DNA from: Lobosporangium transversale
Lineage: Eukaryota; Mortierellomycota; Mortierellomycetes; Mortierellales; Mortierellaceae
Direction of reading: 5' to 3'
Assembly (NCBI RefSeq): GCF_002105155.1
Contig: NW_019028996.1
Span: forward strand, 186,001-250,000
Length of the DNA: 64,000 bases
Position 1 is the stretch's first letter. Each line of letters begins with the position of its first letter. A model generated the notes under the pieces. The model saw only the letters and a list, made by a program, of their open reading frames with translations, was not told the DNA's origin and did not search any database. Position numbers and translations under genes: made by a program. Shown one piece after another: positions 11,055 through 21,925 of the stretch.

Positions 11055-12988
11055 TATTGGATTAATTGGATATCTTGTTTAATGCGGGTGCGAAAAATGC
11101 TAAAATGTAAAAAGATGCTGATGATTGTGGTTGATGATGGAAAAGAGGAATCCCAAGAGAACTACCTGGTCCTTTTATATGAATAAAAAAAATAAAAAAT
11201 AAAATAAAAAGAGCATATATCATCAAAAAGAATATCGAATGCCAATATATTTTACCTGCGTGCTACTAGGCGATGTCCTACAGTCGCAGCAACAAAAACA
11301 CAAAAGATAATATGAGGAGTATTCTATATGTGTTCATTATCCGCTCTTCCTGCTTGAGAGAATTTAAAAAAAAAAAATAAAAAATAAAAAATAAAAAAAT
11401 AAAAAAATAAAAAAAAAAAGTAAGAAAGAAAGAAAGAGAGAAAAGCGCCGCTGATCAATGAATCATTGATCATGGACAACGACTTTGCTGCATGCATACA
11501 TTCGCTAATTGGAGCTCAGATGTCCACCTATTGATGATATACAACTGCGCGATTAATGCATCGGATGAGAGAAGGAAAGACTCATGACGGACCACTGGAC
11601 TGGCTACTGCGATGTATAAAAAAGAATAAAATAAAAACCAACTTCATATTTTCTTGCTTTATAAAGAGATGGTATTAAGTAGTATATATATACAGATATG
11701 TACTGCGTGTGAGCGGACAGACAGGAGAAAGAAGAATATCGAAGCCCCAAACATGTTTGATTCAATAGTTTTGAATTACTTTGTTTTGTTTTGATTTGTT
11801 CCTCTTCCATTTCATCTTCATGTTCGTAAAGCTCAGATATCGCTGACTTCAATTAAACAATCAGATAGCCATATACACCATTAATAGTCCTGGGCTGTTA
11901 TATTTGCTTAAGAGTACGGAGTGCTTGCCATTGCTATACAGAAGCAGGAAACTAGTCCCATAAGGAGTTCATAGAGAGAGGATGGGGTGCATTTATCGCG
12001 CGGAATGTTGGCTGCTGTGCTTCTTCAGTAAAGATGTATATTCACATGCGGTGATTTACAAAAAAAAAGATATGGAAATGACTAACAAAACCACCGCGCT
12101 ACACCACGAACCACTCTCCCAAACTCCTGCTGCCTGTTGATAAAATAATGGCGTTATTTGACGCCATAATTATAGTTATAACCATAACCATAACCATATT
12201 TCATTCTTTTTTAATTCATGTCAACCTTCCTTTATTTTCTCTGACATATTCCGCAAGTATATATAATGTTATATACTAAAGCCTGCCTTGCCCCTTTTAC
12301 CCTTCGCTTGCGTATTCAGGCATTCAGGGATACTTTCATTGTTTGCACTAAATGAATATATATTTATATGTCTATATAAACATGCATGTCCTTAAGAGTC
12401 GAGACTCGTCTGGAAGAGACACTCGTGTTCGGATACGGGTCCGACGCAGCCATTACGGACGAATGATCTCACAAATATTTTTTTTTCTAGTGTCCCAATA
12501 GAATTTTCTTTCCATTCTCTTAATGCCTTGTGCCCTATTTGAAGATTGGCCTTGAAGAACCCTTAGTCATGACATCCGTGCAGTATTCAAAACAAATAAG
12601 GCAACTATGGGGGAAGAAAAGAGAGCAATTAGCAGAGCATTTGTTAAGGATCTTTTTAATGCAAGTCGGACGTTTAATCCTTCCATGCACGCCAGCCAGA
12701 GTCCAAACATTCTTTGTGTCCATGTTTTGATCTTACTTTTCTATAAACTCAGACGTCTCCTCATTTCCCTTTTTTGTCTATTTTCCCATGAAGAAAGTTC
12801 CAGCAATCAGCTGGCCCATGTGTTCCATTCTTCTATACCTTCCCTTCCACTCTTTTCATTCCTTACTCCACCGCTTATTCCACTCTTCATTCAATTCCAA
12901 CTCAGTACTTGACACTTACCCGGACTAAATTCATTCTCCTCTTTCTTGCGCCCCGCCACAGTGTCGGGCACTGATGTTGGCACCGAAT

Positions 12989-13024
<36 letters not shown>

Positions 13025-13380
13025 AAAGCAAGAGCCGAAACATTTCGTAGTCATTGACTGTCAAAAAAAAAAGAAAAAAGAAAAAAAAGAGAATAGCTCG
13101 GTTCTTCTCTTTCGTGATTTCTCTCTAGACTCTCGTGAGATAGAAGTTGACCGTGTATCCCTTCCCCAATACTATTCCTTTAAAGGCTCACGAGCAGAGG
13201 ACAGACATATAGAAATATATATGCAATGTCCAGTGTCTCTTTTAAAAAATTCACGCCACCAATCATTGTATATAGTTTATTGGCTAATATGGAGGTTATT
13301 GAAGTCCTGAATGGCTCTTCATCCATAGTAACAAATGCCTGTACTTGATTGGCACATTCCTCACAGCTTAATTCAGGTTC
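11055..13380. other. Intergenic, no gene recognised (2.3 kb)
   Basis: Contains A/T homopolymers, a near-perfect palindrome at 11452-11472, a 7-bp hairpin ATGGCGT/ACGCCAT at ~12148-12167, and ATAACC repeats near 12176-12200. Open frames of 60-100 codons (for example 12607-12912) have no motif, intron-exon pattern or plausible context. Confidence 0.5.
11452..11472. promoter_or_regulatory. 21-bp palindrome upstream of Opy2-like paralogue 2
   Basis: TGATCAATGA and TCATTGATCA are perfect 10-bp arms around one base, about 400 bp upstream of the ATG at 11054. The symmetry suits a dimeric DNA-binding protein; this role is inferred. Confidence 0.35.
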
Positions 13381-13812
13381 ACTGGTGATGAATCAGTATA
13401 AAAGTGAAGGATCTTTTTCTCAACTCCAGGGATAATGTATAATGCGGCTCTCTAGTGCTAAGATGAGACATATAACACCTAGAAAATACTATAAAAAATG
13501 TTAATAAAACATATTTGTGAGTATTTAGAAAAATATTGCGATGACTGAGCGATACTTGATGTTCAGAGGTGAGGTCTACCACAAATGTATATCCAAAGTT
13601 TGTTAAGGATGTTTGAAACAAAGTTTACTCCAAAGGCAAATTCCAAATTTCGATTGGGGTTGAGTGAATGTTGTTGCCTATCACATACGATAAGTTGTTT
13701 ACAGACTGCAATTTTTACGTCGGCGAAAATAAGGTTCAATATCCCGATGAAAATCCTTGACGAAAAAAATATTTGCGAAACTCTCTAGACTATTGCATAG
13801 TCGAACTTGCAA
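13381..13812 (-). pseudogene. 3' part of decayed Crinkler-like P-loop NTPase gene, split by transposon
   Basis: On the minus strand this is the continuation of the NTPase relic at 19766-20385. Removing the transposon and one TA joins the two flanks in one frame, which stays open for 37 further codons before a stop at 13701-13699. After that the resemblance continues in shifted frames (TQPQSKFGICLWSK, then FGYTFVVD, a Walker-B-like hydrophobic stretch plus Asp), so the host gene was already decaying or has decayed since. The assignment to the fungal Crinkler-like NTPase group rests on the Walker A half. Confidence 0.55.
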
Positions 13813-13814
13813 TA
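13813..13814. other. TA target-site duplication, left copy
   Basis: TA immediately precedes the first base of the left terminal repeat and is matched by TA at 19766-19767. This is as expected for the Tc1/mariner/pogo superfamily. Confidence 0.8.
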
Positions 13815-13963
13815 TCCAGACATCCCACTGTCAAACTTGTCCGGATAATAATTAGGTTTTACTAAATTGGGTGGTATTCTAAACTTTATAAAATATATAT
13901 ATATACTCAGGTGATATTGCATTTACGGGTTCCCCGAAATGCACATCTGGTGAAATGTCCGAC
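13815..13963 (+). repeat. Left terminal inverted repeat
   Basis: Begins TCCAGACATCCCACTG and pairs with 19621-19765 read on the other strand, including TCAAACTTGTCCGGATAAT, TTTATAAAATATATA and GCATTTACGGGTTCCCC. Motif TGTCCGGA or its complement occurs at its edge (one mismatch), at 13838-13845, and again just inside the repeat at 13984-13991. Confidence 0.9.
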
Positions 13964-14200
13964 AAGATTTGTCTGACGAAATATCCGGACAATTCTACGC
14001 CTCCACTGCGCCTCTTTGCCCAGCCCCACTACGCCCCATGACTTCCACACGGCGTCCCCGAATAGTATAAAAGCCATCATTATTGTAGCAGATTAGGGCA
14101 GACTTGAACAATAAATCATTTTTGAACCCACCACCGCTTGCTACTATTCACAACATATCACCTGTTCCCTTACATTAAACAATCGCATCCAAGCATCAAA

Positions 14201-16074
14201 ATGGCAACTGGAAAACGCTCCACAGAGTCGGCTCTTGCTTATGAAGTGACCAAGAAGACCAAATATACAAAGTCTGAAATAAAAACGATTGAACGCAAGC
14301 GGAAGGAGAGGTACTTGGCTTCTAGATTGTGCAAGGAATTGCGATATGTATGCTCCCCTTATCCTTCCTTCAGTTGACAACCACGCCATCCCAATGGCGA
14401 AGGTGTGTTTGACTCTAGAACAAAAAATCGAGCTCCTTGATATATACGAATATCTTTTGCTTCGACAAAAAGATACTTTAGAAGCTTCGGTGACCTGGTT
14501 GGATATATGCTTCCGAAGGCTACTTTTTACGACATGTAAAGAAAGAGAAATGTGATTCGACAACAGGCTCCGTTGTATCCAAAGGGCGCATGTTATATGA
14601 CTCAGCGAAAGAATTTTCAGCTTGAGGCGGTGCTCTTAAAATGGCTGCCTGGAAGATCAGCAGAAGCGAAACAATCCAGTCAACTAAAGGATGATAAAAC
14701 AAGCGGCTAAAACCACCTATATTGTCCTCACCGACCAGAAAAATCCTTTTGACTCGGACTCCAACGACATGATGCCGTCTTTTTCAGCTTCCTGGTTCGA
14801 TGCTTTCAAAAAGCGTCATAACATAACGTATTGCCAGCTCCACGGAGAAGTAGCATCGGTTGACCTTAAGGCGATTGAGCCTGAACTAGTCGAGATTCGG
14901 CGGCTATGTTCCCAAGCCTGACAACATATACAACTGCGATGAGACAGGATTTTATTTCAAGGAGCTGGAGCACAAGTCTTATACAACGCAGGTCTCGAAA
15001 GCCGGTATCAAGGCAAATAGGAGCTGCCGTGTTTCCATTCTATTTTGTATCAACGCTTCGGGCACATCGCTCCTCAAGGCAGAATCCATGAGTGCATTGA
15101 AGACACTAGTCATTGGTAAGGAGAAGCAACTACTGAAAACCTTGGTAAATATTAAATATTAGACATTAACTTGATGTGATATATTTTATATACTAGGCAA
15201 AAATATCGCCCAGGGCATTGACGAAGAGTCGGCAAGTAAGATGGTTGTGAGGAAGTCTGAATCGGGGTGGATGACAAACCATATCTTTGTGAAATGGTTG
15301 AAAGAACTCGATGACCAGCTCACGGAGCCAAGCCTACTTCTCCTAGACTCAGCTCCACAACACAAAAACATTGATATGCGCGACCCTTTTATCAATTAAT
15401 CCTGGAAGCATCTCCGCGTCCGACGACTCCTGGTGAACCCAACATCTGTTACGCAGCCCCTTGACGCAGGTGTTATTAGTGTGTTCAAGCGAGCATTCCT
15501 TGAGATGCTTATCCGTGAGTCGCATCTCATCCGAACGTTTGACATGGCGAAGGCTATTTTTAATGGACACGCGTGGTCGATTATCCCATATGCATGGAAT
15601 TCCGTTAAAGCGACAACACTAAGGAATTGCTTTGCTGAAACGCCGGTCCTTCCTGAAGAGATGCGGCCGCCCTTCAAAACCATGTCGACTACCAATGCAG
15701 AGCGGAACCATGAGCTCCGGTACATGCGACGTCACCTTTATGAGAGGCAAGAAAGGACGTACTTCGAGCACTTGGTTGCCTCAGTGAATGAGGCAAACGG
15801 CTGGAACCTCAACCGCATTGCGGAGAAAGATGTGCAGGATGTTTTGGAGGATAAAAATGGGCCATGCCCTTCTATAGAGGATTGTAACTTTCCTGATCTT
15901 TCCGATGGAGTCCAAGAACCCATTCCACCCCCTGTGAGCAGCATGCATAGTTCACCTCTATCGAAGGAGTCACTTCATACTTCGGTTGAGCTACTGGCCA
16001 AGTTGTCTGGTGGGCATGATATGCGCACTCCGGAGGGAATGGAGGCCATGCTGGATAATGCAAAAAAAAAGTAA
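14201..16074 (+). pseudogene. CENP-B/pogo-type (DDE_1) transposase, decayed
   Basis: Starts ATGGCAACTGG with a Lys-rich leader. Successive pieces in different frames show a psq-type helix-turn-helix (LTLEQKIELLDIYEYL), a CENP-B second helix-turn-helix (QLEAVLLKWL, WFDAFKKRHNI) and the DDE_1 catalytic core. Core motifs are NCDETGFY (Asp at 14938-14940), LLLLDSAPQH (Asp 15346-15348) and QPLDAGVISVFK (Asp 15463-15465). An intron GTAAGG...CTAG at 15116-15196 keeps frame within the core. Breaks: several frameshifts between 14360 and 14930, and an in-frame TAA at 15397-15399 just before the third Asp. The C-terminal 213 codons (to 16074) are intact. The protein is therefore not expected to be made from this copy. 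Confidence 0.85.
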
Positions 16075-16292
16075 CATGAGTAGTGTGCGCCATTTTTTTG
16101 AAAAAGCTTGTAAGAGCTTGTGAAGACGAGAATAGGGAACAGGTATCTCCACAAAAAGATATGCAGGATGGCTCCCAACGAGACGAAGAATTCCAGAATC
16201 CTTTTAATTAAAATATAATTATTCATATTTCATTGCGATCGTTCATTGATTTTGGTTGCAGTATCTCCTTTTTTTCGCTCGCGAATGTAGAC

Positions 16293-16478
16293 CTAGCTCT
16301 GAACCACGCTATCGCCTCGCCCTGCCAATCCAACTTTGGCTGGGTGAATGACCTGTAGGTCCTGGCGGCTCTCAAACTCCGTCAGCGCCCGTTTCAAGTG
16401 GTGCCAGACGAGGACAATGGAGACCACGTCGGCGGCCAGTTGTGTTTCGAAAAAAGCTGTCACGTAACATTGGTTCAT
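16293..16478 (-). other. Open frame fragment in the transposon spacer, unassigned
   Basis: A 61-codon minus-strand frame with protein-like composition (FFETQLAADVVSIVLVWHHL, then RALTEFESRQD) lies antisense to both element genes. No family recognised. It could be a residue of another insertion. Expression is not supported. Confidence 0.25.
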
Positions 16479-16593
16479 TAATCTTGTCCAATCAACTTCA
16501 GGTGTATTAACTGTTTAACATTAAGTAGCATTGAACTTCTTCAACTGTACTCAGCGGTTACAAATAATACATCGTAAGGTCCGTAATTGATTT

Positions 16594-16649
16594 ATTCATT
16601 TAGAATTATTCATTTAGAATTATTCATTTAGAATTATTCATTTAGAATT
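16594..16649. repeat. Four tandem copies of a 14-bp unit
   Basis: ATTCATTTAGAATT repeated four times without mismatch, in the spacer between the two genes of the transposon. Confidence 0.9.
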
Positions 16650-16679
16650 ATTAAGTGGGCTGTAGATTTCATGAGCACA

Positions 16680-16720
16680 TTCTTAGCGAACCTTTGCTTA
16701 GTACGCGGCGAGGCGGCGGA
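16680..16720. repeat. 41-bp direct repeat, copy 1
   Basis: Starts TTCTTAGCGAACC and ends GCGAGGCGGCGGA. An identical copy is at 16782-16822. The GC-rich end contrasts with the AT-rich surroundings. Confidence 0.9.
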
Positions 16721-16781
16721 TTGTGAGATGCATTCACAGTTAATTAGACGTTATAACATTAGCTTCAGGATACTGAATCTT

Positions 16782-16822
16782 TCTTAGCGAACCTTTGCTT
16801 AGTACGCGGCGAGGCGGCGGAA
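16782..16822. repeat. 41-bp direct repeat, copy 2
   Basis: Identical to 16680-16720. GTTATAACAT occurs close to both copies (near 16750 and 16844), so the pair may mark ends of a nested element or a regulatory duplication. Confidence 0.9.
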
Positions 16823-16958
16823 AGACGAGTTGGATCGAACAATGTTATAACATCACATCCACTTAATGATTCTTTGATTTCTTTTGTTTTTGTGTAAATT
16901 GAAATTTCATTACTTATATTGAATCGTTCACGAGAATCATGAGCGTATAGAATCACAA

Positions 16959-19196
16959 ATGCGAAGCGTATCATCAGCTCCACAGGAAAAACTACCTCCT
17001 CTTCATCCTGCCGACTCAGTTGAACCATGTGTGAATGACCCGTTGAGTTGGGCACAAAAGAAAGCTAAAAGGGGTGAAGATATAGAAATGTCGAAATTCG
17101 CCGAAGAGCTTGGGTTCCATTGTGAGGAAGATGCACATCCGCTATTTATGCAAGTTTTACAATCAACAACTGTACCGTATATCATAAGACGACGTTCGCT
17201 TAATCAGTACAAAGTGTGGAAGGCATCTAAAGGTGGTGAATTTTGGGCAGACCGAAGAATTCGCTATCAAGTCCGAATGTCCACGAAGTCGGCTGTAAGC
17301 GAGATAATCGAAGGAAGTGGGGCTGTTAGAGAACATTATATCAGCGTCAATAATTCAACTTTGATTCCACTTTTATCAAACAATTCGAGGTGGGTCCGAA
17401 ACGAGGTAAGAGTTACTATTATTTATACTTATATTTGATATTGTTTGTTATTGTTTGTTGCTCTCATTCAATATTTGCATGGCCGACGACTGATAGTGCT
17501 ATTTTCGTCTGCTCGCACTCCATTATTTGACTGAGGCTCGGGCTTATCATCACCAACACTGTCGCCTCCGCGCCGTCCGCTCTTTAATATCAACAACGAT
17601 GAAGGAGCTGTCACAGGAACTTTCGACAATCACGAACAGCTGTCTAGCGGAGACAAAGGTGATGAGGGTGAGGTATTTGGACGACCTTACAGTGGAACTG
17701 TAGATATGTCCTGGATTAATGAGCGGCCAGAATTCACATTCCGTTTCCCGCTGACAAAAGACTGGGGACCTCGGATAACTGAGTCCTACAACAAGATCAA
17801 GCAGAAGACATCTTTGAACTTCAAGCAAATAGATCAGATTGCGTAAGTAAGTTTGACTCCATACAAATGAGACTCACGTTCAAGCGAAATTACACAAACT
17901 AATCGACGTGATGAAATGTATCAATCTAGGCTGCTCTCTGGTGTCCTGCATTTTGACAAAGAGCATGTTGGATTCAAGACTGCTGAGATCTCAGCTATCA
18001 CAAAGGAAGTTCTCCGTCGGTTTTATACCAGCGAGCTGCAAGAGAAAGACGTAAAGCGGTCGGTAGAAGCAGCTGCACTATGGAGCGCTTGGGTCCAGGT
18101 TCGCGGATATGGCTATGGTTGTTGTTGACATTATGTTTTTTTGACTGCTTGTTTGTTTTGAGCAATGCATAATGGGCACCAATCACCTTTTTTTTTTTTT
18201 TTTTTTTTTTTTTTGGTTGTTGACTGCAGAATTTGGGATCAATGAATCTCTTGAGCTACCTATCCAAGGACCTTGAAACCGCCGAGGAACCCGAGATCGA
18301 TCTTAGGTCGGTCGTTGACATGATAATGGGATCCTATTACACATGCCAAGAAAAAGACATATTACCTGTTTTGTTTGTGGCTCTGTATGTGTTTCGACAC
18401 TACAATACATGGTGCGAGATTGAAAGTGAAAGTGATATTATGTCGTCCGTCATCGTGCCGATTTTACGTGAATTTATGAATATACCAGGCCATATCCAAT
18501 TCAAATGGCAATATCATCCTGATTGTTTAGCCGTTTGCATATAGGAAGATGGGATGTTCTTTTGGTTTAATTGTCGTTATTCCTTTTAGCAGTCTTAACA
18601 GTGCATCGACTGCGGGCGAGAACAGAAAAGCTGCTTTGGCTCAGGATGGGCAAGCCAGGCAACCCGACATTGTGGGTCGAACAGAGGGAAAACGTGAGGT
18701 ATATTATGGAGAAATCAAGGGTATCCACCCCACAACACAGTCAAAGAATGCGGATACCCTCCGCATTGCCATTTTTACAAAAGACAGCCTCGATGATCTA
18801 CTCCCCGGTCTTGAAGAAGATCTGCCACTCATAAGCTTCCAGTCTGTCGGCCCTGAGATAGTGTTTTTCCTTGGTGCAATGATTGGCAATACTGTCATCC
18901 ATGCAAGGATCTCTGAGCTTACAATGCCAACCTGTTCATCCGAACTTAAATCAATGGATCAAATCTTTTTCTTCCAATTGTTTCAGATTCAATCATTGGT
19001 CCGGATTACTAGCAAGTGCCTAAAGGGAAAGCGACAGGGGCATGTAAAAGACAACAGTCCATTTCCAACACTGAGCATGCCTCATCGAAATATGAAGCTG
19101 GGAATTCAGTCCAAATTGAAGGTGGTCAAGCGCGGGGGCAAAGATGTCATGGAGGTGAAGGAACTCAAGCGCAAAAGGAGAACAGCGGAGGCGTAA
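16959..19196 (+). CDS. Transposon-borne protein with PD-(D/E)XK-like nuclease motif
   Basis: Exons with clear borders are 16959-17405 (ATG start), a second ending 17842, 17930-18098 and 18230 to ~18530; the last runs ~18590-19196. The start of exon 2 (~17560) and the join near 18530-18590 are unresolved and may be damaged. The last exon holds QPDIVGR (Asp at 18666-18668), then YYGEIKG (Glu 18711-18713, Lys 18717-18719), followed by KNADTLRIAIFTKDSLDDLL. This D...ExK layout with a downstream DxxR-x5-KD helix resembles restriction-like nuclease domains common in uncharacterised Mucoromycota proteins (family resemblance, not a search). Upstream exons (residues ~1-400) are not recognised. The C-terminus is very basic (KLKVVKRGGKD, KELKRKRRTAEA), fitting DNA binding or nuclear targeting. 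The gene runs the same way as the transposase and ends 424 bp before the right repeat. Confidence 0.6.
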
Positions 19197-19620
19197 ATGA
19201 TATGAAGGAGGAGGAGGACTCAGTATAACTCAATGCTCTCTACACTGTTCTATTGTCGTACGCTAAGAACTAATCCCAGTTATTCCGAACTAGTGCTTGA
19301 AGGTCGTCATCATAATGGATCTGCTCTTTCAGATAGTTTTCTGTTTTTAAGTATACTTTCTTTAACACCAAAAAAAAAAAAAAAAAAAAAAATTGTGAAG
19401 CGACATGATAAGAGAAAACTATCCAAATGCAATAAACAAAATCGTCTCAATATGTTTAGCAGATGTGAGTGAGAAAATGCAATAGGCAACGATAGAGCCA
19501 AGGGAAGGCAAGACCAAGAAACAAGGGAGGGAAAGCCGAGCCCGAAAAAAAAGGTCTTGGAAGCCTATTCCACAATATCGAACGTGTTTCGTTCCTTTTG
19601 TAACTGAAAGGAACGCAATC

Positions 19621-19765
19621 GTCGGACATCTCGCCAGATGTGCATTTAGGGGAACCCGTAAATGCAGTATCATCTGAGTATATATATTTTATAAAGTTTA
19701 GAATATCACCCAATTCAGTAAAACCTAATTATTATCCGGACAAGTTTGACAGTGGGATGTCCGGA
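19621..19765 (-). repeat. Right terminal inverted repeat
   Basis: Reverse complement of the left repeat, ending exactly in TGTCCGGA at 19758-19765 with another copy at 19735-19742. It lacks four bases of the left copy's TATATA run. Confidence 0.9.
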
Positions 19766-19767
19766 TA
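19766..19767. other. TA target-site duplication, right copy
   Basis: TA directly follows the last base of the right terminal repeat; partner of 13813-13814. Confidence 0.8.
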
Positions 19768-20385
19768 TCATAGCAATATTAGTGTTTACCGATAGGTCAA
19801 CACCAGCCCCAAGATTGACAGAAGTAATCAAAGACCAGACATCATCTGATCCGCGGTCATCTCGACCAGCATTGAAATAAAATCACCAGTTTTGCGAGAG
19901 CATGTCCATAACTGTTCGAGTCTTTCCACAGCCAGATGCTCCTAAAGTGAGCAAAAGCTGAGACTATGCGACAAAATATGTACAAGGATCTCTTTTGCCT
20001 TGTTATTAGAGTCGCAGCTCATATAAGAGCCATCCAAACCAGGAGGATCAAAGAATAGGAGTGATGGTCTATGTGTCGCCTCTCTTTTTTCTGACTGAAA
20101 TCGACGCCAAGCATCTGGGAAGCCTGACATTGCGCCGTCTGTTACTGGTAATTTAACGGTGCCATAAATATAAGCCTTGATAAATCAGACCAATCCTTGG
20201 AATAAAATTCCTTCTCAATGCTGCTAAACCGTTTATTGGCTATGAGTATTTGAAATACACAAGTTAGTAAAAATGGTAAATTGATGAGTATCAAATATAA
20301 AACATAAAGGCATTTTTGCTTACGTTCTTCAAGGGGTATACGAAAACCAAACTGCGGTTAACCGCCTATGAACGCAAGACACAGA
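19766..20385 (-). pseudogene. 5' part of decayed Crinkler-like P-loop NTPase gene
   Basis: Read on the minus strand, an upstream exon fragment (~20385-20325, donor GTAAGC) is followed by a stretch with GFPDAWRRFQSEK and a Walker A loop LGASGCGKTRTV (near 19935-19905). The frame changes just before the P-loop, and an in-frame TGA follows it ~12 codons later. This order (aromatic-rich linker, GxSGCGKT, then FYFNA...D) is seen in the NTPase part of fungal Crinkler-like proteins (inference from memory of the family). The coding frame runs straight into the transposon boundary and resumes at 13812. Confidence 0.6.
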
Positions 20386-21264
20386 ACATTTGGTGAGATT
20401 ATAAATAAGCGTGGATATCCCAGACATCAAGGACCTTTTCCTCCTAATCTTTCATCCGTCTGGCATGAATTGATGTGAGAGGGGATGATTCTGGCGAGAT
20501 TGATGCCCTCAACAGCATGTAGCATTAATATACCGAGAACTATTAATATACTGACGACACAATCCATGTTGTATCACATTTTACCGGTCAATCGCGTGGC
20601 AGCCTTGGCCACATTCTTGATGTTTTTTTATTCCATGTCCCTGGACGCCTAGAGATTCAAGACGCGCCGCCTTCACATACTGACACTGAATTGGCCGAAC
20701 ATACAACTAATATGATCTCATTGGTCACAGGTTGCCATCCCGTGCACGCACCATGGGGCTAAAACGACATTTATGTCTTTAGAGCGGAGCTGTCATCCTA
20801 GCTCCTGGTTAAACGTTCTGGCGCCTTGGATGATGATAATTGATGGGTCTTCCGCAAGTGGCAAGCATCCAGATGACAAAGCATACGAGAAAGGACAATT
20901 TCCTATGCCAGCTGTCCTGGTGATAATAATATGGTTTTGGGTCTCATCATCAGACTCTCACTGGGTTCTCCACAGGATTCTTCATCTCTATCCATTTTTA
21001 CAAAACTCTTTGATAATAGTATCACAAAAATCTGCCCTTTCTTGCACACAAGATCGCATGATGATCACAGGAAGCTTTATAAAGTTCTAAATGCCCCAGT
21101 AGAAGGGAGGACGGATTAAACCGCTCTATCTATTCGTCTAAAAGGTAAGTGGATAATGATGGCTTCATTCATAAAGAATGAACCATTGTAAAAAATTCTC
21201 AAGGAACGGGTATAATGCTTTTTTTAAAAAAGACAAAATTTCATCCACTTGATTGGTATTCGAT
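20386..21264. other. Intergenic between two Crinkler-like relics
   Basis: No gene recognised. A 105-codon plus-strand frame (20773-21090) has no motif. The stretch separates fragments of what appear to be two different Crinkler-like genes. Confidence 0.4.
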
Positions 21265-21925
21265 TTAATTCTTCAGATTCGTACCGGCTGCTCCTCCTGA
21301 ATATGCAGCTTCGATGTCGATTTTTATGACACGCTGTCTTACATGTTTTAAGCATACATATGGATTCTTGACGACCGTATCTTTGGTGGTAAGAAAGTTC
21401 TGAACTTTAAAATTATCATATACGTCTCCTGGCACCACAAAATAGATGAAAATGGTATCGTCACTTCCATTCGGCTTTGATTGCTCTCCAGTAATATAAT
21501 CAATTATCTCCTTGAATGGTGCTTGCTTGATCGGATGTTTCTCTGCTACTGTGACCTGAAATAGCTTGTTGGGTCCGGATAAACACCTCTTCTGGATTTG
21601 CTGGAAAATCAAGAAATCCTGTTTCGCCTGACTGGAGATCCTTAAAGGGAAATCTAATATCACCACGTCGAAATAAGTAATGAGCATAGACTTCAAATAC
21701 CGGGCCTTTAGCTATATCCTCTCCGCCTTTGACAAGGTTCGCCAACACATCGACCCAAGTGTTATCTTTTAATTTCTCCATAATCTGTGATTCGACCCAA
21801 CGAGATGCCCACACCAGGTAGAAGTCGAGATGGTCAGAAGTGGGGACTCTATGGAGTAAACGACCACTAAATGCACTCGCATCTTTTCCTCGTGCAAAGA
21901 GGCTTACAAGATCTGCTGGCTGCTA
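21265..21925 (-). pseudogene. C-terminal fragment of a second Crinkler-like protein
   Basis: Minus-strand pieces in two frames read ASAFSGRLLHRV, FYLVWASRWVESQIMEKL, KGPVFEVYAHYLFRRGD, then after a frameshift near 21590 HPIKQAPFKEIIDYI and IFIYFVVPGDVYDNFKVQNF. The order (Gly-Arg-Leu-Leu-His, GPxFExxxH, then FVVPxxxYDxF near the C-terminus) matches the downstream half of fungal Crinkler-like proteins as I know them. A stop upstream of ~21925 and the frameshift make it a relic. Its N-terminal half is not visible. Confidence 0.5.

Larger units (their letters stand above)
13815..19765 (+). mobile_element. 5,951-bp two-gene pogo/Tigger-type DNA transposon
   Basis: Bounded by inverted repeats 13815-13963 and 19621-19765 and flanked by TA on both sides. 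It carries a decayed CENP-B/DDE_1 transposase (14201-16074, +) and a second multi-exon gene with a PD-(D/E)XK-like motif (16959-19196, +), separated by ~880 bp containing short tandem and direct repeats. Insertion is inside a P-loop NTPase relic, and the host frame is restored when element plus one TA is removed. The terminal repeats differ at roughly 10 positions plus a 4-base TA-repeat difference, so the insertion is not recent. The transposase is broken, so this copy would need enzyme from elsewhere to move. Confidence 0.85.

Noticed and set aside
12100-12480. Hairpin-rich stretch considered for a tRNA or small RNA
   Set aside because: No cloverleaf, no A/B box pair could be read.
11604-13121. 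Frames of 60-100 codons in the 2.3-kb spacer
   Set aside because: No motif, no splice continuation and mutual overlap on both strands.
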